The translations under genes and the position numbers were made by a program. The notes under the pieces were generated by a model that saw nothing but the letters and a program-made list of their open reading frames with translations, was not told the origin of the DNA and made no database searches. Shown piece after piece: positions 41,546 to 49,909 of a stretch of 64,000 bases of DNA (its first letter is position 1; the number at the start of each line of letters is the position of its first letter). Source of the DNA: Candidatus Zymogenaceae bacterium (GTDB lineage Bacteria; Desulfobacterota; Zymogenia; Zymogenales; Zymogenaceae); contig JAFGAS010000053.1 of assembly GCA_016933535.1 (NCBI GenBank), forward strand, positions 1 through 64,000, read 5' to 3'.

Positions 41546-42702
41546 GAAAGAATCGGTCTCTCAACATCCTATTTGTAGGCGCTGGACAAGGAGGCTCCCG
41601 ACAAGCTGCCGAGTTTGGGAACTTATACGACTATGTTTCTCTTTCAATGAACACGGCCGAGGTCGATGAACTACATTCTCAGATTGGTCTCAGAAGAAGG
41701 CTTCATCTTGATACCGGTATAGACGGAGCCGGGAAGAATCTCCAGCTTGGCGAAAGTGCGGTTAAAAAGAATAGGAAAAAGATCATCGACTTCCTCAAAC
41801 TCTACGTTACCCCTGAGATCGACTATATCATTGTCTGCGTCGGCGGCGGAGGGGGCACAGGATCAGGAGGTCTCATACCATTAATTGAGATACTCAAAGA
41901 TTTCGGGAAACCTATCGGAGTCATCTATACGCTTCCCCTGAAGTCAGAGGATACTATTACGCACCGGAACTGCCTCTTCATTCTGAAAAAGGTATTCGAG
42001 GACAATGAAGTTAGTCCTCTCGTCATTGTCGACAACGCGAAGATCGCCCTGAAATATCCAAACCTATCAGCTATGGATCGCTGGTCGCATGTTAATCAAT
42101 ATATCGCAAGGGGCTTTCATATCTTCAATATGCTAACTTCCTACGCCTCGGAAATCCATTCTCTTGACATGGCGGACTACGAGATGATCCTTCGTGCAGG
42201 TGGATGTATGGCTCTGGGCGAGGCAGTAGTCCCCAGGATTACAGAACCTGAGATCCTTGCGGAAAAGATGAGGGATTCCATATCGAGTGGGCTTCTGGCC
42301 GATGGTTTTGACCTGGCAACGACAAAACGTGCAGGCATCATCCTCAGAGGATCGACGAAGGCGCTTAGGAGTATAAAGGCTGCCGATATGGATTACGCTT
42401 TAGACCACATCAGAGAAATTGTTCGAGGTGGGACCGTCTACCGGGGTATCTATCCGACCGACTCACGCGACGACGAGCTTTTTATCTATTCGATGTTTGG
42501 AGGGCTCGATCTGCCGATGAAAAGGATCCAGACCATGATGGAATCAACGAAAGAAGGATTGGAAAGCTTGCAGAAGAAGAAAAGCAGGGATGTCGTTTTT
42601 GATCTTGAAACCAATCTGGATTCTTCCATAGCTGATGAAGGTATCGATCCCCTCCTGAAGTTTATCCGAGACAAGATATCGGGAGAGGAAGACGAATTCT
42701 AG
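41542..42702 (+). CDS. Tubulin/FtsZ-superfamily GTPase (TubZ- or CetZ-like)
   Basis: 386 residues from ATG 41542 (AGGAGG 7 bp upstream). N-terminal nucleotide loop NILFVGAGQGGSRQA, then SLSMNTAEVDE, and the tubulin signature GGGGGTGSG at 101-109, followed by PIGVIYTLPLKSED. FtsZ has GGGTGTG; the GAGQGG start resembles CetZ/tubulin-like relatives rather than division FtsZ. It forms GTP-dependent filaments in known families. Its place after a winged-helix gene and a repeat region points to DNA segregation; the following kinase operon leaves a signalling or cytoskeletal role open. Confidence 0.82.
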   Translation: MRKNRSLNILFVGAGQGGSRQAAEFGNLYDYVSLSMNTAEVDELHSQIGLRRRLHLDTGIDGAGKNLQLGESAVKKNRKKIIDFLKLYVTPEIDYIIVCVGGGGGTGSGGLIPLIEILKDFGKPIGVIYTLPLKSEDTITHRNCLFILKKVFEDNEVSPLVIVDNAKIALKYPNLSAMDRWSHVNQYIARGFHIFNMLTSYASEIHSLDMADYEMILRAGGCMALGEAVVPRITEPEILAEKMRDSISSGLLADGFDLATTKRAGIILRGSTKALRSIKAADMDYALDHIREIVRGGTVYRGIYPTDSRDDELFIYSMFGGLDLPMKRIQTMMESTKEGLESLQKKKSRDVVFDLETNLDSSIADEGIDPLLKFIRDKISGEEDEF

Positions 42703-42737
42703 ACCTAAAGGGGTGCGTTTCCCCAAAGGAGGCGACC

Positions 42738-42965
42738 ATGAAACCCTGTTTGAAACCAGAAATTTTGCGTCATCTCCGCAAGAATCGAAAGCGATACTTC
42801 TGTGATGAGAACGGGATGTTTCAAAGGAAAAAGTGCGGGATCGATTACCGAACTTTCTGCCGTGCATTAAAGCTCTTCCCCGTAGAAATCGATACTGCAT
42901 TTGGCGTCCTTGAAATCCTCGAAGTTCCTCCGGAGGATATGCCCGATCTCATCCAATGGATGTGA
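42738..42965 (+). CDS. Small basic hypothetical protein
   Basis: 75 residues; Cys-containing basic N-terminal half (LRHLRKNRKRYFCDENGMFQ) and acidic end (LEVPPEDMPDLIQW). AAAGGAGG lies 6 bp before the ATG. Between the tubulin-like and kinase genes on the same strand. Not recognised. Confidence 0.55.
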   Translation: MKPCLKPEILRHLRKNRKRYFCDENGMFQRKKCGIDYRTFCRALKLFPVEIDTAFGVLEILEVPPEDMPDLIQWM

Positions 42966-42983
42966 TAACGGAAGGTGACTCCA

Positions 42984-44717
42984 ATGGCAATCCAACTGAA
43001 AGACTATGAAGTCTACGCGGATACAAGCTCCCTTTTGGACAAAAAGGCGGATGTGTTCTGGGGGAGGATAGTTCCGAGATATCTCATCGAAAAGGGCATG
43101 AGGATCATTATTCCCCGCTGCGTCATAAAGGACCTGAAGAGAACTCGAAAGGGAATGAATCCATCATTATCTGAAACTGCCGAAAAGATCCTTGTAACCC
43201 TTGAATACCTTTGGAACAACGGTCTTGCTGATGTCCCGGAAGAAAAGGGAGATGAGCCAATTATCCAGTATTTTGAACAAGAATTCTCCCAAATGATTAA
43301 GATCCGCGATATCTGTTTGATAACTGAAGATGAGACTCTTGCGCGTAAGATCATAGTTTTGAAGAAGTCCTTGGCCAGCGTTTCATCAAAGGATCTGAAG
43401 GTTCTTTACTTCAAACATAATCCAATGGGTGATATTGAAAGTAACCTCCAAGATTGGGAGAGCAGACTAAATCCTCGCGCGTTACCGGTCAAGTACGCCG
43501 CAAAACCCTTTACGCTTTACGGTGGTTCGATAACACCGAAGCATACTCCGAATCCAGTTTCTTCAATACCCGTTGCCGGACATGACGTTATAACACGCAA
43601 TAATGGACGGATACGGCTACTCAAAAAAATCGCTGGTGGCGGAGAAGGCATCGTCTACTCGGCCGGCAATGGGTCGGTATGCAAGATATATAAGAAAGAA
43701 GAGCTATCTGAGGAGAAGCAGAAAAAGCTTGAGTTCATGCAGGCAAACCCGATTAACTATCCCGGGATTTGCTGGCCCCTCGACCTTGTCTACAACAGCA
43801 AAGGGGAATTCGTCGGCTATTCGATGGAAAGGGCTCAGGGCAGAACCATAGATTCATGTCTTTTTGGGATACAGGATGTTTTTAAGTATTTCGGTAGATG
43901 GAAGAGGGAAAACCTAGTGAACTGTTCCGTGCAAATACTAAAAAGGATAGCTTTCCTAAATGAAATGAATATCATCCTTGGCGATATTAACCCTTTCAAT
44001 ATCATGGTTAAGAGCGAGAACGAGGTTTATCTCATCGATACTGATAGCTATCAGGTCGAGCAGTATCCGTGTCTCGTAGGAACCGATGATTTCACCGCCC
44101 CGGAAATTCAGGGGAAAACCTTTGGTACGTTTTTCAGGACTCTTGATCACGAGAACTTCGCCATAGCCACGCTCGTTTTCAAGCTCCTATTCTACGGCAA
44201 ATCCCCGTACGCGAAGATCGGAGGCGGGACCACTTACGAGAACATCCAGCAAATGGATTTCCCGTATCCGTTGGATCAGACGAAAGGTCCCAAAGTACCT
44301 CTCGGGCCGTTTCTCGATATCTGGATGAATCTCCCTTTCAGAATCAGGGACGCCTTTTACGATGTCTTGAAAAATAACAAGAGGAAGAGCTCTTCCGAAT
44401 GGCTTGAACTCATAAAGTGCTATAGGGATCATCTGAGAAATGGTTTAGCTTCAAATGAGTTGGTCCCTACCGGGCTATATCGCCCAAATAGGAGGACAGT
44501 TATGTGTTCATCGTGCGGGAGGCAATTCATGGAAGGCGAGGGATATCTCGTACAGATGAGCAACTCGACACCTCAGACGCTTTGTCCAAGTTGTGGGCAG
44601 ACTCTAAAAAAGAACAGTAATCTACAAAGTCAATCCTTTCAGGGGCTGGCCAAAAAAAGCCGTCCCTTTGGCAATAAAGGTGCAGGTGGGTTGCTAAATC
44701 AATTCTTTCAACCATAG
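42984..44717 (+). CDS. PIN domain fused to Ser/Thr kinase-like domain and zinc ribbon
   Basis: 577 residues from ATG 42984 (GTG 42975 also in frame). Residues 8-150: PIN domain with YADTSSLL (Asp 13) and LITEDETLARK near 113. Residues 210-470: protein kinase with glycine loop AGGGEG (217-222), Lys in CKIYKK (234), GDINPFN at 333-339 and DTD at 352-354 instead of DFG. Residues about 508-550: zinc ribbon CSSCGR ... CPSCGQ. With the downstream VWA and PP2C genes it forms a TerY-P-like triad; fusion to an RNase-type PIN domain suggests phosphorylation-gated RNA cleavage. Confidence 0.82.
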   Translation: MAIQLKDYEVYADTSSLLDKKADVFWGRIVPRYLIEKGMRIIIPRCVIKDLKRTRKGMNPSLSETAEKILVTLEYLWNNGLADVPEEKGDEPIIQYFEQEFSQMIKIRDICLITEDETLARKIIVLKKSLASVSSKDLKVLYFKHNPMGDIESNLQDWESRLNPRALPVKYAAKPFTLYGGSITPKHTPNPVSSIPVAGHDVITRNNGRIRLLKKIAGGGEGIVYSAGNGSVCKIYKKEELSEEKQKKLEFMQANPINYPGICWPLDLVYNSKGEFVGYSMERAQGRTIDSCLFGIQDVFKYFGRWKRENLVNCSVQILKRIAFLNEMNIILGDINPFNIMVKSENEVYLIDTDSYQVEQYPCLVGTDDFTAPEIQGKTFGTFFRTLDHENFAIATLVFKLLFYGKSPYAKIGGGTTYENIQQMDFPYPLDQTKGPKVPLGPFLDIWMNLPFRIRDAFYDVLKNNKRKSSSEWLELIKCYRDHLRNGLASNELVPTGLYRPNRRTVMCSSCGRQFMEGEGYLVQMSNSTPQTLCPSCGQTLKKNSNLQSQSFQGLAKKSRPFGNKGAGGLLNQFFQP

Positions 44718-44726
44718 GAGGGAAAA

Positions 44727-45428
44727 ATGGAAGAAAACAGCCTTACCCTTAACAAGGAGAAGCTTTATACCTATACCGGGGATAGGCTTCCGATCTGTCT
44801 TGCACTGGATACCAGTGGCTCTATGACAGGCCAACCAATTAACGAGTTGAACAGGGCAGTCCAACAGTTCTTCGAGGAAGCTAGAAACGACGAGACCCTA
44901 GTAAAATGCGCAGAGCTCGCAGTCGTGACGTTCGGTGATGTCGCTCAAGTCGCGCTCGATTTTGCCCCTATATCGGAGCAGAAGGCACCAACTCTTATTG
45001 CCGGAGGGGGCACTCCAATGGGAGCCGCCGTGACTCTCGCTTTAGACATCGCAAATAAGAGAAAGGAGTTCTTATCTGACGCTGGGTGTACCTATATCCA
45101 GCCATGGCTTGTGCTTATGAGCGACGGAGCCCCAACCGATGACATCAAGAAGTCGGCAAACAAGGCTTGTGAACTTGTGATGGCGAAGCAGCTTACCGTA
45201 ATGGCGGTGGCGATCGGTCCATCTGCAGACTCTGAAGTACTAGCGAAGTTCTCCCCAAAGTTCCCTGTTTTGATGTTAAAGGGATTAAAGTTCGCAGAGT
45301 TCTTCGAATTCCTGAAACAGAGCGCCAAATCGTCCTCTAAAGCTGCTTCGGGTCAACCTGTGCCCCTCAATGTTAATAGCACATGGGGGGTAATTCTCCC
45401 TAAACCAAACACTGAATCTGAGGTTTAG
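44727..45428 (+). CDS. VWA-domain protein, TerY-like
   Basis: 233 residues. MIDAS metal motif LDTSGSM at 27-33, Thr in GGGTPMGAAV near 95 and Asp in LMSDGAPTDD near 130: a complete von Willebrand factor A domain like TerY. In the TerY-P triad VWA, PP2C and kinase are encoded together and thought to act as a phosphorylation switch around metal or stress responses. AGGAGGG before the ATG; starts 9 bp after the kinase. Confidence 0.88.
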   Translation: MEENSLTLNKEKLYTYTGDRLPICLALDTSGSMTGQPINELNRAVQQFFEEARNDETLVKCAELAVVTFGDVAQVALDFAPISEQKAPTLIAGGGTPMGAAVTLALDIANKRKEFLSDAGCTYIQPWLVLMSDGAPTDDIKKSANKACELVMAKQLTVMAVAIGPSADSEVLAKFSPKFPVLMLKGLKFAEFFEFLKQSAKSSSKAASGQPVPLNVNSTWGVILPKPNTESEV

Positions 45429-45430
45429 AA

Positions 45431-46216
45431 ATGGCCTGGAAAACCGCACATGCCTTTGTTCAGGGAAGGGACCACGTTAAGTACAGCATCCCTTGTCAGG
45501 ATCGAACTTTCAGCATAGTTGAGAAACACATTGCCGTAGTTTCGTTGGCTGACGGCGCGGGTTCCTGCAAATACTCCCAAATCGGTGCTGAGCTGGCAAC
45601 TAAAGTTGTTTGCCGGTTACTCAAAAAGGAGTTTGAATTTCTATTCCGCCAGGAATGTGACTTCATTAAGACCTTCGTCCACTCGGAGCTCATCAAGCAG
45701 ATTCGCAAGAAATCGCTATCGCTAGCAGTAGATGAAGAGGAACTCGCACCAACCCTCCAATTCGTTGCGGTGAAAGATAATCGGTTCGTAGCTGGCCATA
45801 TTGGTGATGGGACAATCGGTATTCTGACCGAATTTGGAATTGAGGTACTCTCACATCCGGAAAGGGGGGAGTCTTCCAACATAACCTATTTCGTCACCGA
45901 TCCATGGGCACTTGATCACTTTCGAATCTACAAGGGATACCTTGCCGGGATCAAGGGTTTTATTCTCATGTCCGATGGCGTTTGTGAAAGCCTGTATGAC
46001 TACCAGGAAAAGATTCTCAACGATGAGTCCGCAAGAATGTTGGATTGGTTAATCGATTACAGTCTGGAAACAGTAAAAAGCGCGCTTAAAAGGAATCTGG
46101 TGGAAGTATTGGGCGAGAGAAGTACCGATGATTGTAGCGTCTGCTTACTACGGTTAGTCGAACACAATGCTGATGTTCTGGACTCTCTCGACTACCAGAT
46201 TCTCTTTCCCTTCTGA
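45431..46216 (+). CDS. PP2C-family protein phosphatase
   Basis: 261 residues. Metal-binding motifs LADGAGSCKYS at 39-49, HIGDGTIG near 117, MSDGVCES near 180 and TDDCSVCLL near 237 give a full PPM/PP2C site. It would reverse the upstream kinase. The gene starts 2 bp after the VWA stop, so the three are one operon. A terminator follows at 46254. Confidence 0.88.
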   Translation: MAWKTAHAFVQGRDHVKYSIPCQDRTFSIVEKHIAVVSLADGAGSCKYSQIGAELATKVVCRLLKKEFEFLFRQECDFIKTFVHSELIKQIRKKSLSLAVDEEELAPTLQFVAVKDNRFVAGHIGDGTIGILTEFGIEVLSHPERGESSNITYFVTDPWALDHFRIYKGYLAGIKGFILMSDGVCESLYDYQEKILNDESARMLDWLIDYSLETVKSALKRNLVEVLGERSTDDCSVCLLRLVEHNADVLDSLDYQILFPF

Positions 46217-46253
46217 TTCAGGCGGGCGATAACGGTTCTACCCTACGAATTGC

Positions 46254-46311
46254 GACCATTGCCTCTTTGAAACCGATAATCCTCATTTAGAGAGGCAATG
46301 GTCCCTTTTTT
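46254..46311 (+). terminator. Terminator after the kinase/VWA/PP2C operon
   Basis: A perfect 13-bp stem GACCATTGCCTCT/AGAGGCAATGGTC with a 24-nt loop, followed by CCTTTTTTA. Confidence 0.85.
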
Positions 46312-46373
46312 ACTTCTTGACTAGCCGCCGGTATTATGTAAACTAGTACTATAGACTTATGAGGAGCAAGGCA

Positions 46374-47489
46374 ATGTCTGAAGAGAAGTACGAACACGCT
46401 GGATATAAGATACGCCTCTTCCTCTACAGAGACAGGTGGGCTCTCGACATCAGCAAGGGGAAGGCCCGGAAGATCAAGTCCCTCAAGACGAAGGATTTAA
46501 TCAAGGCGAGAGACGAATTTTATAAGTACAAGCTCCAACTAAAAGAAAAAGGGAGGCTTGACATTGTGTTCGATACCGACCTCTTCCGACAGATCGAGAT
46601 ATTCCTGGAGTGGTCGAAGGTGAACTCAAAAGCAATGACTACCTACAAGAGCCATGTAACTTCAATGAGGATCTTCAGAGAATTTATCGAGAAGGAAAAG
46701 ATTGATAGGGTTTCCCGTACCATGTTTGAGGCATTCAAATCCCATCTTCTTGACTCAGGTAATTCTCCAAGAACAGTTGACCTTCGTCTCACCGCCATCA
46801 GCGGGATGATCACTGTACTTGAAAACCTTGACGTTATCCCAGGAGGGACGTATCCGAAACCAAAGCTTATTAGAGCGAAAAAGGTTAAGGCCCCCAAATT
46901 CTGGACAGAGGAAGAAGTTAAGAAAGTCATCGAGGCTTCTTCCGGCACCTATATCACAGACATGATCCTTCTAGCCCTTAATACCGGCCTTCGGAGGAAC
47001 GAGGTCTGTTATTTGCGTTGGGATGACGTTAATCTGGATAGGGGGTTTCTTCTCGTCCAGGGTCACCCGGAGGATCACCACAATCCTAAGGATTATGAAA
47101 TAAGGAGGATCAAGCTTAACAGGGACGCCCTAAGCCTATTGATAAGGATTCGCACCGAATCCCTTCCGAACGTACCTTATGTCTTCCCAAACAAGTACGG
47201 GCATCTCAGAACGAATAATCTCGACAGGGACCTTAGGTTAATCCTGGCAAAGACCGGTATCCCGGATAAGGGCGGTTGGCATTGCGCCCGAAGGACATTT
47301 GCGAGCCACCTTTTGATGGCAGGTGCTGATCTCGAATCGGTAAGGCAGCTTCTCGGGCACAGTGACCTCGATACTACCAAGAAATACCTGAATGTGACCG
47401 ACCAACACCTCGATAAGACACTGGATCTGATCGGTTTCAGGGCCGAGGGAGAACAGAAAAAGGTAATCGCATTTAAGAAACGAGGCTGA
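46374..47489 (+). CDS. int: Tyrosine integrase of the 46-kb element
   Basis: 371 residues from ATG 46374, chosen for GAGGAG 7 bp upstream; the ATG at 46359 is in frame but lacks a site. Arm-binding AP2-like start (YEHAGYKIRLFLYRDRWAL), core-binding SAM-like domain near 60-150 (MTTYKSHVTSMRIFREFIEK) and catalytic domain with Arg in NTGLRRNEV, H-x-x-R in GWHCARRTF, LLGHSD and the nucleophile Tyr in TTKKYLNV. It ends 84 bp from tRNA-Ala, the attachment site. TTGACT at 46317 may be its -35. It integrates and, with an unseen excisionase, excises the element. Confidence 0.93.
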   Translation: MSEEKYEHAGYKIRLFLYRDRWALDISKGKARKIKSLKTKDLIKARDEFYKYKLQLKEKGRLDIVFDTDLFRQIEIFLEWSKVNSKAMTTYKSHVTSMRIFREFIEKEKIDRVSRTMFEAFKSHLLDSGNSPRTVDLRLTAISGMITVLENLDVIPGGTYPKPKLIRAKKVKAPKFWTEEEVKKVIEASSGTYITDMILLALNTGLRRNEVCYLRWDDVNLDRGFLLVQGHPEDHHNPKDYEIRRIKLNRDALSLLIRIRTESLPNVPYVFPNKYGHLRTNNLDRDLRLILAKTGIPDKGGWHCARRTFASHLLMAGADLESVRQLLGHSDLDTTKKYLNVTDQHLDKTLDLIGFRAEGEQKKVIAFKKRG

Positions 47490-47507
47490 TTTTTTTTGGT
47501 CTCAAAT

Positions 47508-47529
47508 TGTAACACTTCTTGTAACACAT
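47508..47529 (+). repeat. Right pair of putative integrase arm sites
   Basis: TGTAACACTT at 47508-47517 and TGTAACACAT at 47520-47529, 12-bp spacing, same orientation as the left pair at 1629-1650. Confidence 0.6.
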
Positions 47530-47536
47530 TAAAACA

Positions 47537-47562
47537 AAGGGGTTAGAAGATTATCTAACCCC
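47537..47562. terminator. Hairpin between integrase and tRNA-Ala
   Basis: AAGGGGTTAGA/TCTAACCCCTT with a short loop, 10 bp from the tRNA 3' end. Likely the element-borne terminator of the reconstituted tRNA (minus strand) and possibly of int. Confidence 0.7.
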
Positions 47563-47572
47563 TTGAAATCCT

Positions 47573-47648
47573 TGGTGGAGCTGAACGGGATCGAACCGTC
47601 GACCTCATGACTGCCAGTCATGCGCTCTCCCAGCTGAGCTACAGCCCC
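47573..47648 (-). tRNA. tRNA-Ala (GGC), integration target
   Basis: 76 nt. The minus strand starts GGGGCTGTAGCTCAGCTGGG; acceptor GGGGCTG pairs CAGCTCC; anticodon stem CATGA/TCATG with loop CTGGCAG, anticodon GGC; TTCGATCC T-loop; CCA encoded. Promoter on the minus strand: TTGACA (47684-47689) and TATTAA (47661-47666) with 17-bp spacing. The 3' 46 bp double as attR. Confidence 0.97.
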
Positions 47649-47818
47649 GAGTATCTAATCTTAATAACATGCAATAAATACCTTGTCAAGTTATTTTCGG
47701 TAACCTGTCTATCGACCGCGCCGGCAATTATCCGGCCGTGCTCAAGCCCGAAAGGCCTAGCCGGGGCCATCCGCATCGTCGTTGACGACTTTACCGTTTT
47801 GGCCGGCCCCAAATATTC

Positions 47819-47848
47819 TTGACACGCCGCGCCCCGGTACCGTATAAT
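47819..47848 (+). promoter_or_regulatory. Promoter of tRNA-Leu
   Basis: TTGACA (47819-47824), 18-bp spacer, TATAAT (47843-47848), 9 bp before the tRNA. Full consensus for a sigma70-type promoter, showing a bacterial host. Confidence 0.85.
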
Positions 47849-47857
47849 CTGACTCGT

Positions 47858-47944
47858 GCCGGAGTGGTGAAATTGGTAGACGCAGGGGACTCAAAATCCC
47901 CCGACCCCCGGGTCGTGTCGGTTCGATTCCGACCTCCGGCACCA
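47858..47944 (+). tRNA. tRNA-Leu (CAA)
   Basis: 87 nt class II tRNA with a long variable arm. Acceptor GCCGGAG/CTCCGGC, discriminator A, CCA encoded. Anticodon stem GGGGA/TCCCC with loop CTCAAAA, anticodon CAA. Variable arm CGACCCCCGGGTCG. It has its own promoter and a terminator at 47961-47996. Confidence 0.97.
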
Positions 47945-47960
47945 AAAATGTCATCATATA

Positions 47961-47996
47961 GGCGGGGCCGGGAAGTCTTTCCGGCGCCGCTTTTTT
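47961..47996 (+). terminator. Terminator of tRNA-Leu
   Basis: GCGG-GGCCGG/CCGG-CGCCGC stem followed by TTTTTT at 47991-47996. Confidence 0.85.
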
Positions 47997-48226
47997 CTAC
48001 CGCCCGTGCCGGGCGCGTAAACCGTTGGAACATATCAGCCCCGTTGGTCACTTTGTCTCCGCCACGCACGGGGGAGGCGAATTTTACTGCGACAGTGCGG
48101 GGGATTTGTCGTCCCCGACATGGCGTTTTCCGGCACACGGGAAGCCTTCACGGACCGGGCCTCACCATTAACCCGTTTCTATAACCGCTCTCCGGGCTTG
48201 CGGAATCGAATTTTAAAAAAAACGGC

Positions 48227-49909
48227 CTATCGGTCCAGCCACCCCCTCGGATTACGGAAAAAGTCCTTCTCGAAGGCCACCAGCACGCGGTGCAGCTCTT
48301 CGGCCACTTCCGGATATTGCTCGGCGACGTCGTAGCTTTCCAGGGGGTCGTTTTTAATATCATAGAGATTCGGCCAGGTCCCCAGGGCGCGAACCGTCTT
48401 CATCTCTCCGCTTTCCACGGGATAGGTATAGGTTCGAGCGGCGCCGTTGCTTCCCACGAAGGTATTGGGCTTGTCCAGGGGAATGGGCCAGGAGTTATGA
48501 TTTACGTATCGGAAATATTTCCATTTGCCGGACCGGACGGCCTCGACCTCGTTGTCATGAAAGAAAAAGAGGGTATCGTGCGGCGTCTGCTTTTCTCTTC
48601 CGGTCAACAGCCCCCGGATGTCTTTTCCGTCAATGATACGGTCGACGGGATTGGTAAGCCCCGCCAGGGCCAAGAACGTGGGGAAGAAATCGATGTTCAT
48701 GGCCGGCTGGTCGCAGACGCTTCGGGCGGGTATCGTGCCCGCCCATCGGGCGATCATGGGGACACGGTACCCACCCTCGTAGCTCTGGCCCTTCCTGCCC
48801 CGAAGGCCCCCGGTGCTGCCGTTATACCAGGGGCCGTTGTCGCTGGTGAAGATGACCAGGGTGTTCTTGTCCAGGCCGTTCTCCCTCAGGTACTTCATGA
48901 TCTCACCCACGCTCCAGTCCACCTGCCGGACCGTGTCCCCGTAAGGACCGGCCGGTGACGATCCCTCGAATTCGTCGGAGGGCAGACAGGGCTGGTGCGG
49001 GTCTTTGTGGGACAGGTAGAGGAAGAAGGGCCGGTCTTTTTTCGATTGCCGTATGAACTCGATGGCCTTTTCATGAAAGAGCCGGGTATATCGCTTCTGG
49101 GACAGGCCGATATCCTTGACCAGTTCCGTCTCGTTTTCCCAAAATGCCACCGGCCAGTCGTCATTGGCGCCGTTAAAGCCGATGAAGTAGTCAAAACCGT
49201 GCTTCCGGGGGAGATAATCCTCATTTGTTGTGAAGTCTCCCAGATGCCACTTGCCGATGCAGGCGGTGGCGTAGCCTGCCAACTTGAGGGCCTCGGCAAT
49301 GGTGATCTCCGACAGGGGCAGCCCCTTGGTGATACTGTACCCGGCCAGCAGGTCCAGGGCGCCGAGATTGGCAAACTGCTGGCCCACCCAACGCATAAGC
49401 TCTTTTACGATCGAGCCTCCCTCGGCGGGAAACGGAAAGGTCACGCCGGTTCGGTGGGGATAGCGCCCGGTCAAAAAACCTGCGCGGGAAGGGGAGCACA
49501 GCGCGCTGCAGACATAGAAATCGGTAAAGCGCGTCCCTTCGTCGGCAAGTCGGTCGATGTTCGGGGTCTCGATAGCATGTCCGCCATAGCAGCCCAGGTC
49601 TCCGAAGCCCATATCGTCGGTCAGGATGTAGATGATGTTGGGCCGCGGTCCGGCAAATCCCTCGACTGGAAAAACCACGTCCCCCACGGCCAGCGCGTCC
49701 TTTTCGGGATCGATATAGACCGACGGGTCGATCTCGGTCATCACTTCGGACGTGTAGTCCTTGGATGCGCACCCGGCAAACAATGTCCCGGCGCAAGCCG
49801 CCGACATCGCCCCGGCGGCGCCCAGCCTTAAAAACGACCGGCGGCTTACCGATCGTCCCTCGACACGGTCGTCGGCAACGGGACCTGTTACGGTACGGTC
49901 ATTTTTCAT
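48227..49909 (-). CDS. Tat-exported lipoprotein arylsulfatase
   Basis: 560 residues. Twin-arginine signal (SRRSFLRLG, 22-30) with lipobox LFAGC, Cys 47. Sulfatase core: metal ligands TDDMGFGD at 97-104 and the formylglycine motif CSPSRAGFLTG beginning at Cys 138, modified by the Cys-type FGE enzyme. Later FTSDNGPW and PAMNIDFFPT complete the family. It removes sulfate from sugars or aryl esters at the cell surface. First gene of the right flank on the minus strand, alone as a unit; GC-rich like its neighbours. Confidence 0.92.
   Translation of the reverse strand: MKNDRTVTGPVADDRVEGRSVSRRSFLRLGAAGAMSAACAGTLFAGCASKDYTSEVMTEIDPSVYIDPEKDALAVGDVVFPVEGFAGPRPNIIYILTDDMGFGDLGCYGGHAIETPNIDRLADEGTRFTDFYVCSALCSPSRAGFLTGRYPHRTGVTFPFPAEGGSIVKELMRWVGQQFANLGALDLLAGYSITKGLPLSEITIAEALKLAGYATACIGKWHLGDFTTNEDYLPRKHGFDYFIGFNGANDDWPVAFWENETELVKDIGLSQKRYTRLFHEKAIEFIRQSKKDRPFFLYLSHKDPHQPCLPSDEFEGSSPAGPYGDTVRQVDWSVGEIMKYLRENGLDKNTLVIFTSDNGPWYNGSTGGLRGRKGQSYEGGYRVPMIARWAGTIPARSVCDQPAMNIDFFPTFLALAGLTNPVDRIIDGKDIRGLLTGREKQTPHDTLFFFHDNEVEAVRSGKWKYFRYVNHNSWPIPLDKPNTFVGSNGAARTYTYPVESGEMKTVRALGTWPNLYDIKNDPLESYDVAEQYPEVAEELHRVLVAFEKDFFRNPRGWLDR

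Larger units (their letters stand above)
1487..47618. mobile_element. 46-kb integrated element in tRNA-Ala(GGC)
   Basis: A 46-bp stretch at 1487-1532 (TGGTGGAGCTGAACGGGATC and the following 26 bp) is repeated exactly at 47573-47618, where it is the 3' part of an intact tRNA-Ala on the minus strand. A tyrosine integrase gene ends 84 bp from the intact tRNA. This is the normal layout of tRNA-targeted islands: the element restores the tRNA at attR and leaves the displaced 3' end at attL. Repeat-to-repeat length is 46,086 bp. I see restriction, ABC-3C, HerA, TubZ-like and kinase genes but no recognisable relaxase or complete type IV secretion set, so integrated plasmid or mobilisable island is safer than conjugative element. 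Confidence 0.9.

Noticed and set aside
41542-42702. Housekeeping FtsZ
   Set aside because: No ftsA/ftsQ neighbours, a GAGQGG rather than FtsZ-type first loop, no conserved FtsZ C-terminal tail, and it lies inside the mobile element.
1487-47618. Conjugative element with relaxase and type IV secretion
   Set aside because: No relaxase motif, no VirB/Tra series found; the HerA-like ATPases alone do not justify the call.
48995-49831. 278-aa plus-strand open frame
   Set aside because: Antisense shadow of the sulfatase gene, whose catalytic motifs and Tat signal are intact.
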